Shown: in pieces, positions 40,582 through 49,705 of the stretch
Numbering within the stretch: the stretch's first letter is position 1
Layout: every line of letters begins with the position of its first letter
NCBI GenBank assembly: GCA_022844275.1
Contig: JALHMB010000005.1
Span: 62,001 to 126,000 of the forward strand
Direction: 5' to 3'
DNA: 64,000 nt
From: Hyphomicrobiaceae bacterium
GTDB lineage: Bacteria; Pseudomonadota; Alphaproteobacteria; Rhizobiales; Hyphomicrobiaceae
Made by a program: the position numbers and the translations under genes
The notes under the pieces: model-generated
What the model saw: the letters and a program-made list of their open reading frames with translations, nothing else
What the model was told of the DNA's origin: nothing
Database searches by the model: none

Positions 40582-42333
40582 TTATGCCGGCATGGTTGCC
40601 AACGGTGCGGCCGAGCCGAGCGGCGTCGGGCCCGCATCCCTGCGGTCGAGCGCGACCAGCCCGGAATGGAAGTCGCGAAGCACCTCACGCCGGTCAATGG
40701 TCATGACGATGGCGTCGGGCAGCCTGTCGAGCAGCATCCGATAGAGATCGCGCCCAGAGGCATCGGCCAAGGCCGCCACCGGCTCGTCGAACAGCAGCAC
40801 GGCAGGCTTTCGGATCAGCGCGCGAGCGATCCCGATCCGCTGCTGCTCACCACCGGACAGAAGCACGCCCCAGTCCGCAGTTTCGTCGAGACGCGCCGAG
40901 AGATGCGAGAGCCCGACCTCATTCAGTGCCGCGAGAATGGCCTCCTCCGTCACCTCATCATCGGCGCGCGGATAGGCGATCGCGCGACGTAGCGTACCGA
41001 GCGGAAAATATGGCCGCTGCGGCATCGCGAGCACCTCCCCGCCTTCCGGAAACCTCACGCGTCCCGTGCCGGAAGGCCACAAGCCCGTGAGCGCGCGGAA
41101 CAGCGTCGATTTACCGGCCCCGGAAGGCCCCGTGATGAGCACACGATCACCAGCCCGAAGACTGAGTTGCGGCATGCCCGCAATCAAAGAACCGTCCGGC
41201 AGCCGGATGCTCAGGCCGTCGACGCCGAAGCTCGCGTCCGAGTGCTGCGAGATGGCCACGACTCCTTCCGACTGTGCACGACTTTCATCAACCGAATTCA
41301 TCGCATCCTCGAACTGCGCGAGACGATCGAGCATCGCCTTCCATTCAGCGATCTTGCCGTAGGACGAGATGCAGAAGGCAAAGGCGCCTTCGACCTTGTT
41401 GAAGGCGAGCGCGGCCTGGACGAGCGAACCGAGCGGGATCGCGCCGGAGAGATAGGCAGGGCTTACGATCAGCGCCGGCACCACGGTCGATGCCTGGGCA
41501 TAGCCGCCGATGAAGCCGACCAGCCGGGTCTGCGTCGCAACGAGCCGCGTCCAATTGCCGACCAGATTGGAAAAGCGCTGGCTCAGCTCGGCGCGCTCCA
41601 CCGGCTCACCCCGGATCAGTGCGATCGGCTCGGAATGATCGGCCGCACGCACGATTGCGAAGCGGAAATCGCTCTCGTAGCGCTGCTGGTTGAAGTTGAG
41701 CGGAATGAGCCGCCAGCCGATCCAGTGCGCGATCAGCGTGCCGGCCGTCGCGTAAAGAAGCGCGCCCCAGATCAGCCAACCCGGAATGATGAAGGACGGC
41801 AATCCCGGCATCGGCGTCATCGCCGACAGGCCCCACAGGATGTAGGCGAAGGAAGCGAAAGCCACGATCGAGCCAAGCAGGCCGGTCGTGAGCTCATGCG
41901 TGCGCTGGATGAAGAGATAGACGTCGTTGGCGATGCGCAGATGGATATTGTCGACATGTGGGGCGACGAAGCGTGCGCGGTAATGTCGGCCGTCGGCCAT
42001 CCAGCGCGAGACATAGTTCGCAGTCAGCCAGCGCCGCCATCGGATCTGCAGGGTCTGGCCGAAGTAGTACTGCGACGCGCCGGCTGCGACTGCAGAAGCG
42101 ACAATAAATGCAAAAGTCTCCAGCTCGGAGTAGAAGGCATTCCAGTCCCTTTTCTCCAGTGCGTTATAGAAACGCGCATTCCAGTTGATCACCGAGACCG
42201 CGACATAGACCAGCGCCAGCTCCGCCGTGACGATCGCCCCGAGCAGCAGGCAGGCCGTTCGCCGTTCCCCCGAACGGAAGTAGGGCAGCGCCACGCGGAA
42301 GAATGTGCGCAACGCCAGCACAATATGTTCCAT
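40582..42333 (-). CDS. SbmA/BacA-like ABC transporter with fused ATPase (ABC-D type)
   Basis: A 583-residue half-transporter. The N-terminal SbmA_BacA-type membrane domain (1 to about 345, six helices) has motifs RWRRWLTANYVSRWMADGRHYR and a central NLVGNWTRLVATQTRLVGFIGG. The ATPase domain follows, with Walker A GPSGAGKST, signature LLSGGEQQRIGIARAL and Walker B AVLLFDEPVAAL. ABC-D family members import or export very long chain acyl compounds, peptides or vitamin B12-like substrates. The start at 42333 is fixed by GAGG 7 nt upstream; a TTG two codons earlier also exists. It is upstream of the unrecognised 196-residue gene. Confidence 0.9.
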   Translation of the reverse strand: MEHIVLALRTFFRVALPYFRSGERRTACLLLGAIVTAELALVYVAVSVINWNARFYNALEKRDWNAFYSELETFAFIVASAVAAGASQYYFGQTLQIRWRRWLTANYVSRWMADGRHYRARFVAPHVDNIHLRIANDVYLFIQRTHELTTGLLGSIVAFASFAYILWGLSAMTPMPGLPSFIIPGWLIWGALLYATAGTLIAHWIGWRLIPLNFNQQRYESDFRFAIVRAADHSEPIALIRGEPVERAELSQRFSNLVGNWTRLVATQTRLVGFIGGYAQASTVVPALIVSPAYLSGAIPLGSLVQAALAFNKVEGAFAFCISSYGKIAEWKAMLDRLAQFEDAMNSVDESRAQSEGVVAISQHSDASFGVDGLSIRLPDGSLIAGMPQLSLRAGDRVLITGPSGAGKSTLFRALTGLWPSGTGRVRFPEGGEVLAMPQRPYFPLGTLRRAIAYPRADDEVTEEAILAALNEVGLSHLSARLDETADWGVLLSGGEQQRIGIARALIRKPAVLLFDEPVAALADASGRDLYRMLLDRLPDAIVMTIDRREVLRDFHSGLVALDRRDAGPTPLGSAAPLATMPA

Positions 42334-42376
42334 CGGCAATCCTCAGATCTGGCCCGGCGGCGGGCAGAGGCAAAAC

Positions 42377-42392
42377 GGCGCCCGAAGGCGCC
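42377..42392 (-). terminator. Short terminator-like hairpin after the dehydratase
   Basis: GGCGCC-CGAA-GGCGCC (42377-42392), with GTTTTGC on the minus strand just after it. It is weak but well placed between the dehydratase stop (42424) and the ABC-D gene start (42333). Confidence 0.5.
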
Positions 42393-42423
42393 GCACTTAC
42401 TTTCCGATGTGTATGGCGGAACC

Positions 42424-44160
42424 TCAATAGATTTCGGGCTCAGGCACAGGCGCGCCGTGGCTCGTCTCGAGGAAGTCGAAGTCGCAACCCTCGTGCGCCT
42501 GGCGAACGTGCTTCGTGAACATGAGGCCGAACCCGCGCTCATAGCGGGGCTTCTGCCGAGGCAGCTCGGTACGGCGACGCGCGAGCTCCGCATGCGAGAC
42601 CTTCATATTGATTGTGCGCGCGGGAACATCGAGCTCGATCAGATCGCCGGTGCGCACGAGCGCCAAGGGCCCACCGATGAAGGACTCCGGGGAAACGTGC
42701 AGTACGCAAGCGCCATAGCTGGTGCCGGACATGCGCGCATCCGAGATGCGGATCATGTCGCGCACGCCCTGCTTCACGAGCTTGGTCGGGATGGGCAACA
42801 TCCCCCACTCGGGCATGCCCGGGCCGCCATGTGGGCCTGCGTTGCGCAGAACCATCACGTGATCCGGCGTCACGTCCAGATCCTCGCAATCGACGGCCTT
42901 CTTCATAGAAGGATAGTCGTCGAAGACGATCGCGGGCCCCGTGTGCTTCAAGAGGCGCGGCTCGCAGGCTGAGGGCTTGATCACGCAGCCATCGGGCGCG
43001 AGGTTTCCCTTCAGCAGCGCCAGCGCGCCTTCCGCATAGATAGGATTGTCGAGCGGGCGGATGACGTCATCGTCGAAGACCTTGGCGTCGGCGATATTCT
43101 CGCCGACCGTCGTGCCACCGACCGTCAGCGCACCGAGGTGGAGGTGCCCCTTGAGTCGGCCCATGAGGCCGAGGATGCCGCCAGCGTAATAGAAGTCCTC
43201 CATAAGGTAGGTCTTGCCGCTCGGGCGTACGTTGGCGATGACTGGCACCTTTCGGCTCATGCGGTCGAAATCCTCGAGGCCGACAGCGGCGTTGGCTCGG
43301 CGCGCCATGGCAATGACGTGGATGACTGCGTTCGTCGAGCAGCCCATGGCCATGGCGACGGTGATGGCGTTCTCAAAGGCATCATGCGTCTGAATGCGGT
43401 CAGGCGTCAGGTCTTCCCATACCATCTCGACGATGCGGCGACCGGACGAGGCGGCCATGCGGTGGTGATTGGCGTCCGGCGCCGGAATCGAGGATGCGCC
43501 CGGCAGCGTCATGCCGATGGCCTCGGCGATGGCGGTCATCGTGCTCGCCGTGCCCATGGTCATGCAGGTACCGTGGCTGCGCGCGATGCCGGCCTCGATC
43601 TCGAGCCAGTCCTTCTCCGTGATCGTGCCGGCACGCCGCTCGTCCCAGTACTTCCAACTATCTGAGCCCGAGCCGAGGATCTTACCGTGCCAGTTGCCGC
43701 GCAGCATGGGACCGGCCGGAACGAAGATCGCCGGCAGTCCAGCGCTCGTCGCCCCCATGAGCAGCCCGGGCGTGGTCTTGTCGCAGCCACCCATGAGCAC
43801 GACGCCATCGATCGGATGCGAGCGGATGAGCTCCTCCGTCTCCATGGCGAGGAAGTTGCGGTAGAGCATGGTGGTTGGTTTCACGATCGGCTCGGAGAGC
43901 GAGATCGCCGGCAGTTCCATCGGAAAGCCGCCCGCCTGCAACACGCCGCGCTTCACGTCCTCGACGCGCTGCTTGAAATGCGCGTGGCACTGGTTGAGGT
44001 CGGACCAAGTATTGATGATTGCGATAATCGGCTTGCCGCGCCAATCCTCGGGACCATAGCCCATCTGCATGGCCCGCGAACGATGGCCGAAGGCGCGAAG
44101 GTCGTCGGGACCGAACCAGCGGTACGAGCGTAGCTCTTCAGGGCTCTTGCGAGACGTCAT
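42424..44160 (-). CDS. Dihydroxy-acid / sugar-acid dehydratase (IlvD/Edd family, L-arabonate dehydratase-like)
   Basis: A 578-residue dehydratase using a Fe-S cluster and Mg2+. It has MELPAISLSEPIVKPTTMLYRNFLAMETEELIRSHPIDGVVLMGGCDKTTPGLLMG near the N-terminus, HGTCMTMGTASTMTAI and AMAMGCSTNAVIHVIAMAR. GTTVGENIADAKVFD and the C-terminal SYGACVLHVSPES follow. Length and the GGCDKTTPGLLMG/HGTCMTMGTAS combination point to pentonate or hexonate dehydratases (such as L-arabonate dehydratase) and not to IlvD. It sits beside a TAXI-TRAP transporter (its permease ends 87 bp upstream), suggesting sugar-acid import and catabolism. The start is at 44160 with GGAGAG upstream; the long upstream frame overlaps the TRAP gene. 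Confidence 0.87.
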   Translation of the reverse strand: MTSRKSPEELRSYRWFGPDDLRAFGHRSRAMQMGYGPEDWRGKPIIAIINTWSDLNQCHAHFKQRVEDVKRGVLQAGGFPMELPAISLSEPIVKPTTMLYRNFLAMETEELIRSHPIDGVVLMGGCDKTTPGLLMGATSAGLPAIFVPAGPMLRGNWHGKILGSGSDSWKYWDERRAGTITEKDWLEIEAGIARSHGTCMTMGTASTMTAIAEAIGMTLPGASSIPAPDANHHRMAASSGRRIVEMVWEDLTPDRIQTHDAFENAITVAMAMGCSTNAVIHVIAMARRANAAVGLEDFDRMSRKVPVIANVRPSGKTYLMEDFYYAGGILGLMGRLKGHLHLGALTVGGTTVGENIADAKVFDDDVIRPLDNPIYAEGALALLKGNLAPDGCVIKPSACEPRLLKHTGPAIVFDDYPSMKKAVDCEDLDVTPDHVMVLRNAGPHGGPGMPEWGMLPIPTKLVKQGVRDMIRISDARMSGTSYGACVLHVSPESFIGGPLALVRTGDLIELDVPARTINMKVSHAELARRRTELPRQKPRYERGFGLMFTKHVRQAHEGCDFDFLETSHGAPVPEPEIY

Positions 44161-44246
44161 TGGATGGATCTCTCCGGCGGGCTTCACGCATGGATCGCAC
44201 TCCGGTGCAGTAGCAGCCGGAGCCCGAAACTTCAATTCGCCCGAAC

Positions 44247-46166
44247 TCAGGTGGGCGAGCCCGCGCGCTGCGTTGGAGCGGCGCCTGCGGCGGCCGGCAC
44301 TCCTCCATCGGGCGGCATCACGAACTCGGCAGCCTCTGCCCTCGGTATCAAGAGCTGCGAGGCAACGGTCAGCGCGATCAGACTGGCGCCGATGAGGTCG
44401 GTGATCAGGCCTGGCGTGATGAGCACCATTGCAGCACTCAACAACATGATCCGCTCCCACCACTTTGTCGGCCGCAGGAAGTAGGCATGAAGTCCGGCCG
44501 CGAGACAGATGACGCCAATCGATGCCGTAAGCGCTGCGAGGATGACGTCCGGCCAGGGCCCGATAAGCATAAGAGCCGTCGAGTACACGCACATGAAGGG
44601 CACGATGTAGCCGGTGGCGCCGAGCTTCACGGCAGCCCAGCCAGTGTCCCAGAGGTTGCCTCCGGCAATCCCCTTGGCGGCGAACACCGCAAGGGCGACA
44701 GGCGGCGTGATCGTCGAGAGGCAGGAGTAGTAGAACACGAAGAGATGCGCCGCCTCGATCTGCACGCCGAGCTTCACCAACGCGGGAACAAGCAGCGCAA
44801 CCTGAATGATGTAGGCCGGCGTCGTCGGCAGCCCCATGCCGAGGACGATGCCGGCAATGGCCGTCAGCACCAGCGCAACGACGAGCGTATCCTGCGAGAT
44901 CCGTACAATGAGAGCCGTGAACTCGATTGCCAGACCGGACAGAAGTACGACGCCGATTACGATACCGGCTGCCGCGCAAGCGAGCGCGATCGTCAGGGTA
45001 TCCTTGGCTGCCGTAGTCAGCGCATCGATGACGACGCTGAGGCGGACATAGTGGCGCGTCGTCTTGCGGAGCATCGCCGTCGGCAGAACCGAGAAGATAC
45101 CGCACAGCGCAGCGTAGGGTGCCGAATAGCCGGCAAAGAGGACAGCCGTGATCACGACGAGGGGTAAAAACTGGTGTCCACGCTCCTTGAGCACGGCCGC
45201 CATCTGCGGAAGGTCAGGCTTCGGCAAACCCCGCATACCGGTACGCCGGGCCTCGAGATGCACGGCTGCATAGACGGCGAGGTAGTAAAGAAAGGCCGGA
45301 AGCGTAGCCATCACAGCGACTGTCAGGTAGCTGACAGCAAGATACTCGGCCATGACGAACGCGGCTGCGCCCATGATCGGCGGCATGATCTGCCCGCCTG
45401 TCGACGCAACGGCCTCGACCGCACCTGCGAACGCAGGTCGATAGCCGATCCTCTTCATCATCGGGATCGTGAAGACACCCGTCGTCATGACGTTGGACAC
45501 GGCGCTGCCGGATATCGTCCCGAACATGCCGGACGTGATGACCGCCACCTTGGCCGGGCCGCCCGGCTTTGCTCCCGCGAGCGCGAGACCGAAATCCATG
45601 AAGAGCTTGCCGGTGCCGGTCTTCTCGACGAACGCACCGAAGATGATGAAGAGGACGACGTAGGTCGCCGAGACACTGATCGGAATGCCGAGAATGCCGT
45701 CCGTTGTCATGTAGAGCTGGTCGAGCATCATCTGCGCCGACACGTTCGTGAACGCGAGGCAATACGCCATGAACACGATGGCCGTGATCGAGAGCGCGGC
45801 GCCGAGGACGCGCCGCGTGCCCTCCAGGATGCACACGATCAGCGTAGTTCCGAGTACCCAGTCCGCGGGTCGGAGATCGTCGACTGTCGCAAACCGCGTG
45901 ATGAAGTATTCGTACTCATAGAAGATATAACCGATCGAGGCTGCGCTCGCGGCGACAAAGAGCCAGTCGACTATGCCTGGCGGCGCATCGCGCCGGCCCG
46001 AGAAGCCCGTGTAGACGAGAAACGCCAGTATCAGCATCCACATGAGATGCGTGCCGCGGAAAATTAGCGGCTCCGGCACCCCGACAAAGGCGACGTAGAG
46101 GTGATAGACGGTAAACGCCGTGCCGAGGACGGCCACGAGAATCTGCGTCGCGCGAGCGTACGTCAT
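44247..46166 (-). CDS. TRAP transporter fused permease (DctQ-DctM, TAXI type)
   Basis: A 639-residue membrane protein. The first part (about 1-150) has four helices equivalent to the small DctQ subunit. The rest is the DctM large subunit, with about 12 helices and the family pattern AGAKPGGPAKVAVITSGMFGTISGSAVSNVMTTGVFTIPMMKRIGY. The GIVLGMGLPTTPAYIIQ motif and STITPPVALAVFAAKGIAGGN complete the M-type signature. It works with the TAXI binding protein upstream. The start at 46166 has GGGGAG 7 nt before it. An upstream start adds eight residues. Confidence 0.92.
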   Translation of the reverse strand: MTYARATQILVAVLGTAFTVYHLYVAFVGVPEPLIFRGTHLMWMLILAFLVYTGFSGRRDAPPGIVDWLFVAASAASIGYIFYEYEYFITRFATVDDLRPADWVLGTTLIVCILEGTRRVLGAALSITAIVFMAYCLAFTNVSAQMMLDQLYMTTDGILGIPISVSATYVVLFIIFGAFVEKTGTGKLFMDFGLALAGAKPGGPAKVAVITSGMFGTISGSAVSNVMTTGVFTIPMMKRIGYRPAFAGAVEAVASTGGQIMPPIMGAAAFVMAEYLAVSYLTVAVMATLPAFLYYLAVYAAVHLEARRTGMRGLPKPDLPQMAAVLKERGHQFLPLVVITAVLFAGYSAPYAALCGIFSVLPTAMLRKTTRHYVRLSVVIDALTTAAKDTLTIALACAAAGIVIGVVLLSGLAIEFTALIVRISQDTLVVALVLTAIAGIVLGMGLPTTPAYIIQVALLVPALVKLGVQIEAAHLFVFYYSCLSTITPPVALAVFAAKGIAGGNLWDTGWAAVKLGATGYIVPFMCVYSTALMLIGPWPDVILAALTASIGVICLAAGLHAYFLRPTKWWERIMLLSAAMVLITPGLITDLIGASLIALTVASQLLIPRAEAAEFVMPPDGGVPAAAGAAPTQRAGSPT

Positions 46167-46247
46167 TGAAGGCTCCCCACAGCCGGGCAAGTCGGACGCT
46201 GCGCCGTTGCAGGCGCAGCGTCTGTTGCTGAGGTCGCTAGAGCGCGA

Positions 46248-47210
46248 CTACATCGCGCCCTTCTCTTTGAAGTACTTCTCGGCGCCTGGATGCACTTTGA
46301 TCGCGACCTTCGCGCCAAAGTCTTTCACGGTCTGGCCCTTGAAGACGGAGTTCACGCTGACGAGATCCGGCAGCGCTTCAGTCATGGATTTCGCCATGTT
46401 GTAGACGACGTCATCGGGCAGCTTGCAGCTGACGATGACATGCGCCGGGAACTGCACCGACAGAACGTCCTTGTCCTGCCCGGGGTAAGTGCCTTTCGGG
46501 ATAGTGAAGCGCGCGAAGCCGGAGTTCTTCGCGACGAGCTGCTTGTAGATGTCGTCCGGGATGTCGAGCATCCGCACCGGCCGGCTGTTGGCCATGTCCA
46601 TGATGCCGCCCGTCGGGAGCGTGCTGATGATCATCGATACGGAGATCTGGCCATCCTTGAACATGTTGGCCTGATCAGCGATGCTCGCAAAATTGACTTT
46701 GCTGAGACCTTTGTAACCGATACCCGAAGCATCCATGATCCACGACGCGACCACCTCCGTCGTGTTCCCGCGCGGCAGTGTGCCGAGGCTCTTGTCCTTG
46801 AGATCGGCGAGGGAGTTTATGCCCTGATCGGCCCGAGCGGCGATCTGCTGGACCTGCGGGTAGATATTGGCGAGATGACAGACGTTCACGTAGGGCTTCG
46901 TGATGCCTTGGCCGATGCCATTCAATGCATCGACCGTCGAGATCAAGTTCCCCATGCCGATCTCGGCCTTGCCCTCTTCGATCGCTTTCAGATTGATGAG
47001 GCCAGCGCCAGGGCGGTTCTCGATCGAAAGACGCTTGTCGGCCTTCTCCCAGATTGACTTGAAAGCGCCCGCGATCGGAATCCACGAGCCACCCGTCGGA
47101 CCCGTGAAGTAGGTGAGCTTAACGTCCTGCGCATGCACCGGCGCACCTGCAAATGCCGCGATCATAGCGGCCACTGCAATAGTACACGCGCCCCTCTTGG
47201 AGCTCCTCAT
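46248..47210 (-). CDS. TAXI-family TRAP transporter substrate-binding protein
   Basis: A 320-residue periplasmic protein with a signal peptide (1 to about 27, cleavage after HAQ). The mature part begins DVKLTYFTGPTGGSWIPIAGAFKSIWEK, the typical TAXI pattern. It also carries TGGIMDMANSRPVRMLDI and FGAKVAIKVHPGAEKYFKEKG at the C-terminus. It captures an organic acid-type ligand for the TRAP permease that starts 82 bp downstream. Promoter and regulation are not visible. The substrate may relate to the adjacent sugar-acid dehydratase. Confidence 0.92.
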   Translation of the reverse strand: MRSSKRGACTIAVAAMIAAFAGAPVHAQDVKLTYFTGPTGGSWIPIAGAFKSIWEKADKRLSIENRPGAGLINLKAIEEGKAEIGMGNLISTVDALNGIGQGITKPYVNVCHLANIYPQVQQIAARADQGINSLADLKDKSLGTLPRGNTTEVVASWIMDASGIGYKGLSKVNFASIADQANMFKDGQISVSMIISTLPTGGIMDMANSRPVRMLDIPDDIYKQLVAKNSGFARFTIPKGTYPGQDKDVLSVQFPAHVIVSCKLPDDVVYNMAKSMTEALPDLVSVNSVFKGQTVKDFGAKVAIKVHPGAEKYFKEKGAM

Positions 47211-47530
47211 GACAGCTTTCCTCCCTTTGACGGCTTGACGGACAGACAGTTTATTGGGGCTTGTTGTTTCGCCCTTGAATAATTGCGTAACCCCAGACGG
47301 GCCGCTTGTAAACCGGAACGGCGATGCGCCTCACGATCGCACGACTTCATCGCGAGCGCTCCACAAGCGCCGCGATATCGTTGGCAATGCGTCCTAGCCC
47401 TGCTTGACTTCTGCATGGCTAGACGCCTCAATGTGATCAATGGACCGTAGGCAGTCGCCACCGAGAAGGGCGCTGCACTGCACAAAACAACAAGCGTCCA
47501 ATCCGGAAGCGACAAAGGGAGGTTCGATCC
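47211..47530. other. Divergent intergenic region, TAXI binding protein / Liv operon
   Basis: A 320-bp non-coding interval between two divergent transport operons. I see only the two ribosome sites (GGAGG-type near 47220 on the minus strand, AGGGAGG near 47516-47522 on the plus strand). No clear operator, terminator or RNA. Confidence 0.5.
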
Positions 47531-48733
47531 ATGACGATTACGCGTCTGATCGCGTCGTCGGCCGTTGCGGCAATCGTGACGGCTGGCACTTCATTCTCCG
47601 TCAATGCGCAAGAGCGCGAGGTCAAGTTGTCCGGCTTCGGCGCCATGTCGGGCGTCGTGCGCTCGTTCGGCATCAACTCGAAGGCTGCACTTGAAGCGGC
47701 AGCTGACGAAGTCAACAAGGCGGGCGGCGTCAAGCTCGGCGACGGCACGAAGGGCAAGCTGGTCATCGAGTACTTCGATGACCGCTGCAATGCGGAGGAA
47801 GGTATCTCCGTCGCCCGGCGAATGGCTTCGTCCGCGACACTCGTCGGCATTGGTCCGACCTGCTCGAATGTCGCCGAGCCGCTCTTCGGAATTCTGCAGA
47901 AGAAAGTTGGCGACGCGGGCGACAGTGGCCTGCAGTTCCCTGTTTTCACTGACGTCGCCATCAAGGTCGGCCTGGCCAAGATCTCCGATTGGGCGTTCCG
48001 CAACGTGCCTGACGAAGGCGCGATGTACCGGGCGCTTTTTCAGTGGATCAAGAAGACCCAGCCCGATCTGAAGACAGTATTTGGCGGCGTAGAGGAGGAC
48101 TTCGCCCACTCGCGCGCGACTTGGTACGCGGTGATGAAGGAAGTCGCTGCGAAAGAAGGCTTCGAGGTTAAGGGTGAGGCGAAGTGGCTGCTGGCCGATA
48201 CGAACTTCACCAATCAGGCACGTGAAGCCCGTCGGGCCGCTGCCGATATCATCGCTATCTCGGCGCACCCCTTCACGACCTGCGGCATGCTGAAGGAGAT
48301 GGGCCGCCAAGGCGTGAAGCCGAAGCTGGTGATCGGGCTCACGTCGTCATCCAGCCTCGAGACGCTGCAGGGTTGTTCCGCCGAGGCCGAGGCCATCATC
48401 ATTCCGACGAGCTTCGCTCCCGTCACACCAGAAGCTCAGGCTGCCGCCGAGCGCGCCGCGAAGTTCAACGGAAGTCTCGATCTCCACTCGGGCGCCGCCT
48501 ACGAGAACATTGCGATCCTCAAGAGCGTCATCGAAAGCGAAGGCGTGATGGCGAAACCTGACACCGTGCAAGCCGACCGCGCGAAGATCCGCAACGGCCT
48601 CGCGAAGCTCACCGAGACCAAGGGCCTCATCGGTGTGTCCAAGCGGACGCCGGATCGCGAGGCCGTGAAGCCGTTCCTCTTCGTGCACGCCAAGAGCGGC
48701 AAGTGGGAAGTGCTCCACACCCCGACGAACTGA
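47531..48733 (+). CDS. Branched-chain amino acid-type ABC substrate-binding protein (LivK/Leu-Ile-Val family)
   Basis: A 400-residue periplasmic binding protein (type I fold). Signal peptide 1 to about 26, cleavage after VNAQ. It has the family features FGAMSGVVRSFGINSKAALEAAADEVNKAGGV, YFDDRCNAEEGISVARRMASS and IGPTCSNVAEPLFGILQ. The ligand could be amino acids or other small acids, since this family is broad. It is the only binding protein of the operon, which continues for seven more genes. The start follows AAAGGGAGG. Confidence 0.88.
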   Translation: MTITRLIASSAVAAIVTAGTSFSVNAQEREVKLSGFGAMSGVVRSFGINSKAALEAAADEVNKAGGVKLGDGTKGKLVIEYFDDRCNAEEGISVARRMASSATLVGIGPTCSNVAEPLFGILQKKVGDAGDSGLQFPVFTDVAIKVGLAKISDWAFRNVPDEGAMYRALFQWIKKTQPDLKTVFGGVEEDFAHSRATWYAVMKEVAAKEGFEVKGEAKWLLADTNFTNQAREARRAAADIIAISAHPFTTCGMLKEMGRQGVKPKLVIGLTSSSSLETLQGCSAEAEAIIIPTSFAPVTPEAQAAAERAAKFNGSLDLHSGAAYENIAILKSVIESEGVMAKPDTVQADRAKIRNGLAKLTETKGLIGVSKRTPDREAVKPFLFVHAKSGKWEVLHTPTN

Positions 48734-48811
48734 GCACGTTCATTCGATCGCCGAACCGGTGCCTCGGATGCACGAGGCGCCGGTTTCCCTTTATCGGATA
48801 TCGCGCTCATC

Positions 48812-49690
48812 ATGCTCATCGTTGATCTCGTCCAATCGATTGTCGACGGACTTCTGTTTGGTGCCACATACGCCTTGATCGGCATCGGCTTCACGCTGGT
48901 CTTCGGCGTCATGCACAAGATCAACATGGCCTATGCGGCTGCTTCCGTCGGCGGCGCCTACGCGGCACTGCGCCTCATTACTCTCATCGGCGGCCCGGCG
49001 TGGGCGTCACTGCTGATCGCGGCGGCGGTTGGTGGCCTGTTCGGCCTCCTCATCTACTGGCTCTGCTTCCGCTTCATCCCGCTGTCGAATCCACTCGCGA
49101 CGCTCATGTCGACCGTCGGCATGTTCCTGCTCGCGGAGGAGATCATCGTCCACACGACCGACGGGATGCCGCAGAACTATCCCGTCGTCGTCCGTGGCAT
49201 CCTCGATCTCGGCGAGTTCATGATCCGCGGCGATCTCGTCTTCGTCTTCGCCTGTGCGCTGCTGGCGATGGTGATCCTGCTTTATCTGCTCTACCGAACC
49301 AAGCTCGGCATGGCGACGCGCGCCGTCTCGCAGCAGCCGATCGCCGCCCAGCTCGTCGGCATCCGCCTGAGCCACGTCAATGCCCTGACATTCGTCGTTA
49401 CCGGAATGCTCGGTGGTTTTGCGGGCGCCCTCATCGGCTCCGCCGTCGGACTGCTGTCGCCATTGCTGGTCGTTCCGTTGACCATCAAGGGGCTGATCGT
49501 GACTGTAATCGGCGGGCTCGGCAGCATTCCAGGCGCCATCATAGCGGGCCTGCTGGTCGGCATGGCGGAGAACGTCTTCCAGTACTTCCGCGGCGTCACC
49601 GAGCGCGACATCTACGTGATGTTGCTGCTGTTCGTTTTCCTTGTCTTCCGACCGGGCGGCATCTTCTCGTCGACCGTGAAGCGGGATTGA
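48812..49690 (+). CDS. livH: Liv-type ABC transporter permease LivH (copy 1)
   Basis: A 292-residue membrane protein, 8-10 helices, LivH pattern: FGATYALIGIGFTLVFGVMHKINMAYAAASVGGAYAAL and QPIAAQLVGIRLSHVNALTFVVTGMLGGFAGALIG. GGLGSIPGAIIAGLLVGMAENVFQYF is near the C-terminus. It forms a heterodimer with LivM (49706). No strong ribosome site is visible, but the gene follows the binding protein by 78 nt. The second LivH-like permease of the operon is at 52099. Confidence 0.9.
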   Translation: MLIVDLVQSIVDGLLFGATYALIGIGFTLVFGVMHKINMAYAAASVGGAYAALRLITLIGGPAWASLLIAAAVGGLFGLLIYWLCFRFIPLSNPLATLMSTVGMFLLAEEIIVHTTDGMPQNYPVVVRGILDLGEFMIRGDLVFVFACALLAMVILLYLLYRTKLGMATRAVSQQPIAAQLVGIRLSHVNALTFVVTGMLGGFAGALIGSAVGLLSPLLVVPLTIKGLIVTVIGGLGSIPGAIIAGLLVGMAENVFQYFRGVTERDIYVMLLLFVFLVFRPGGIFSSTVKRD

Positions 49691-49705
49691 GGAGAGCAAG
49701 AGCAA

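Noticed and set aside
42424-45105. An 893-codon frame as one dehydratase
   Set aside because: The first 315 codons overlap the TRAP permease in another frame and have no dehydratase features. The dehydratase starts at 44160.
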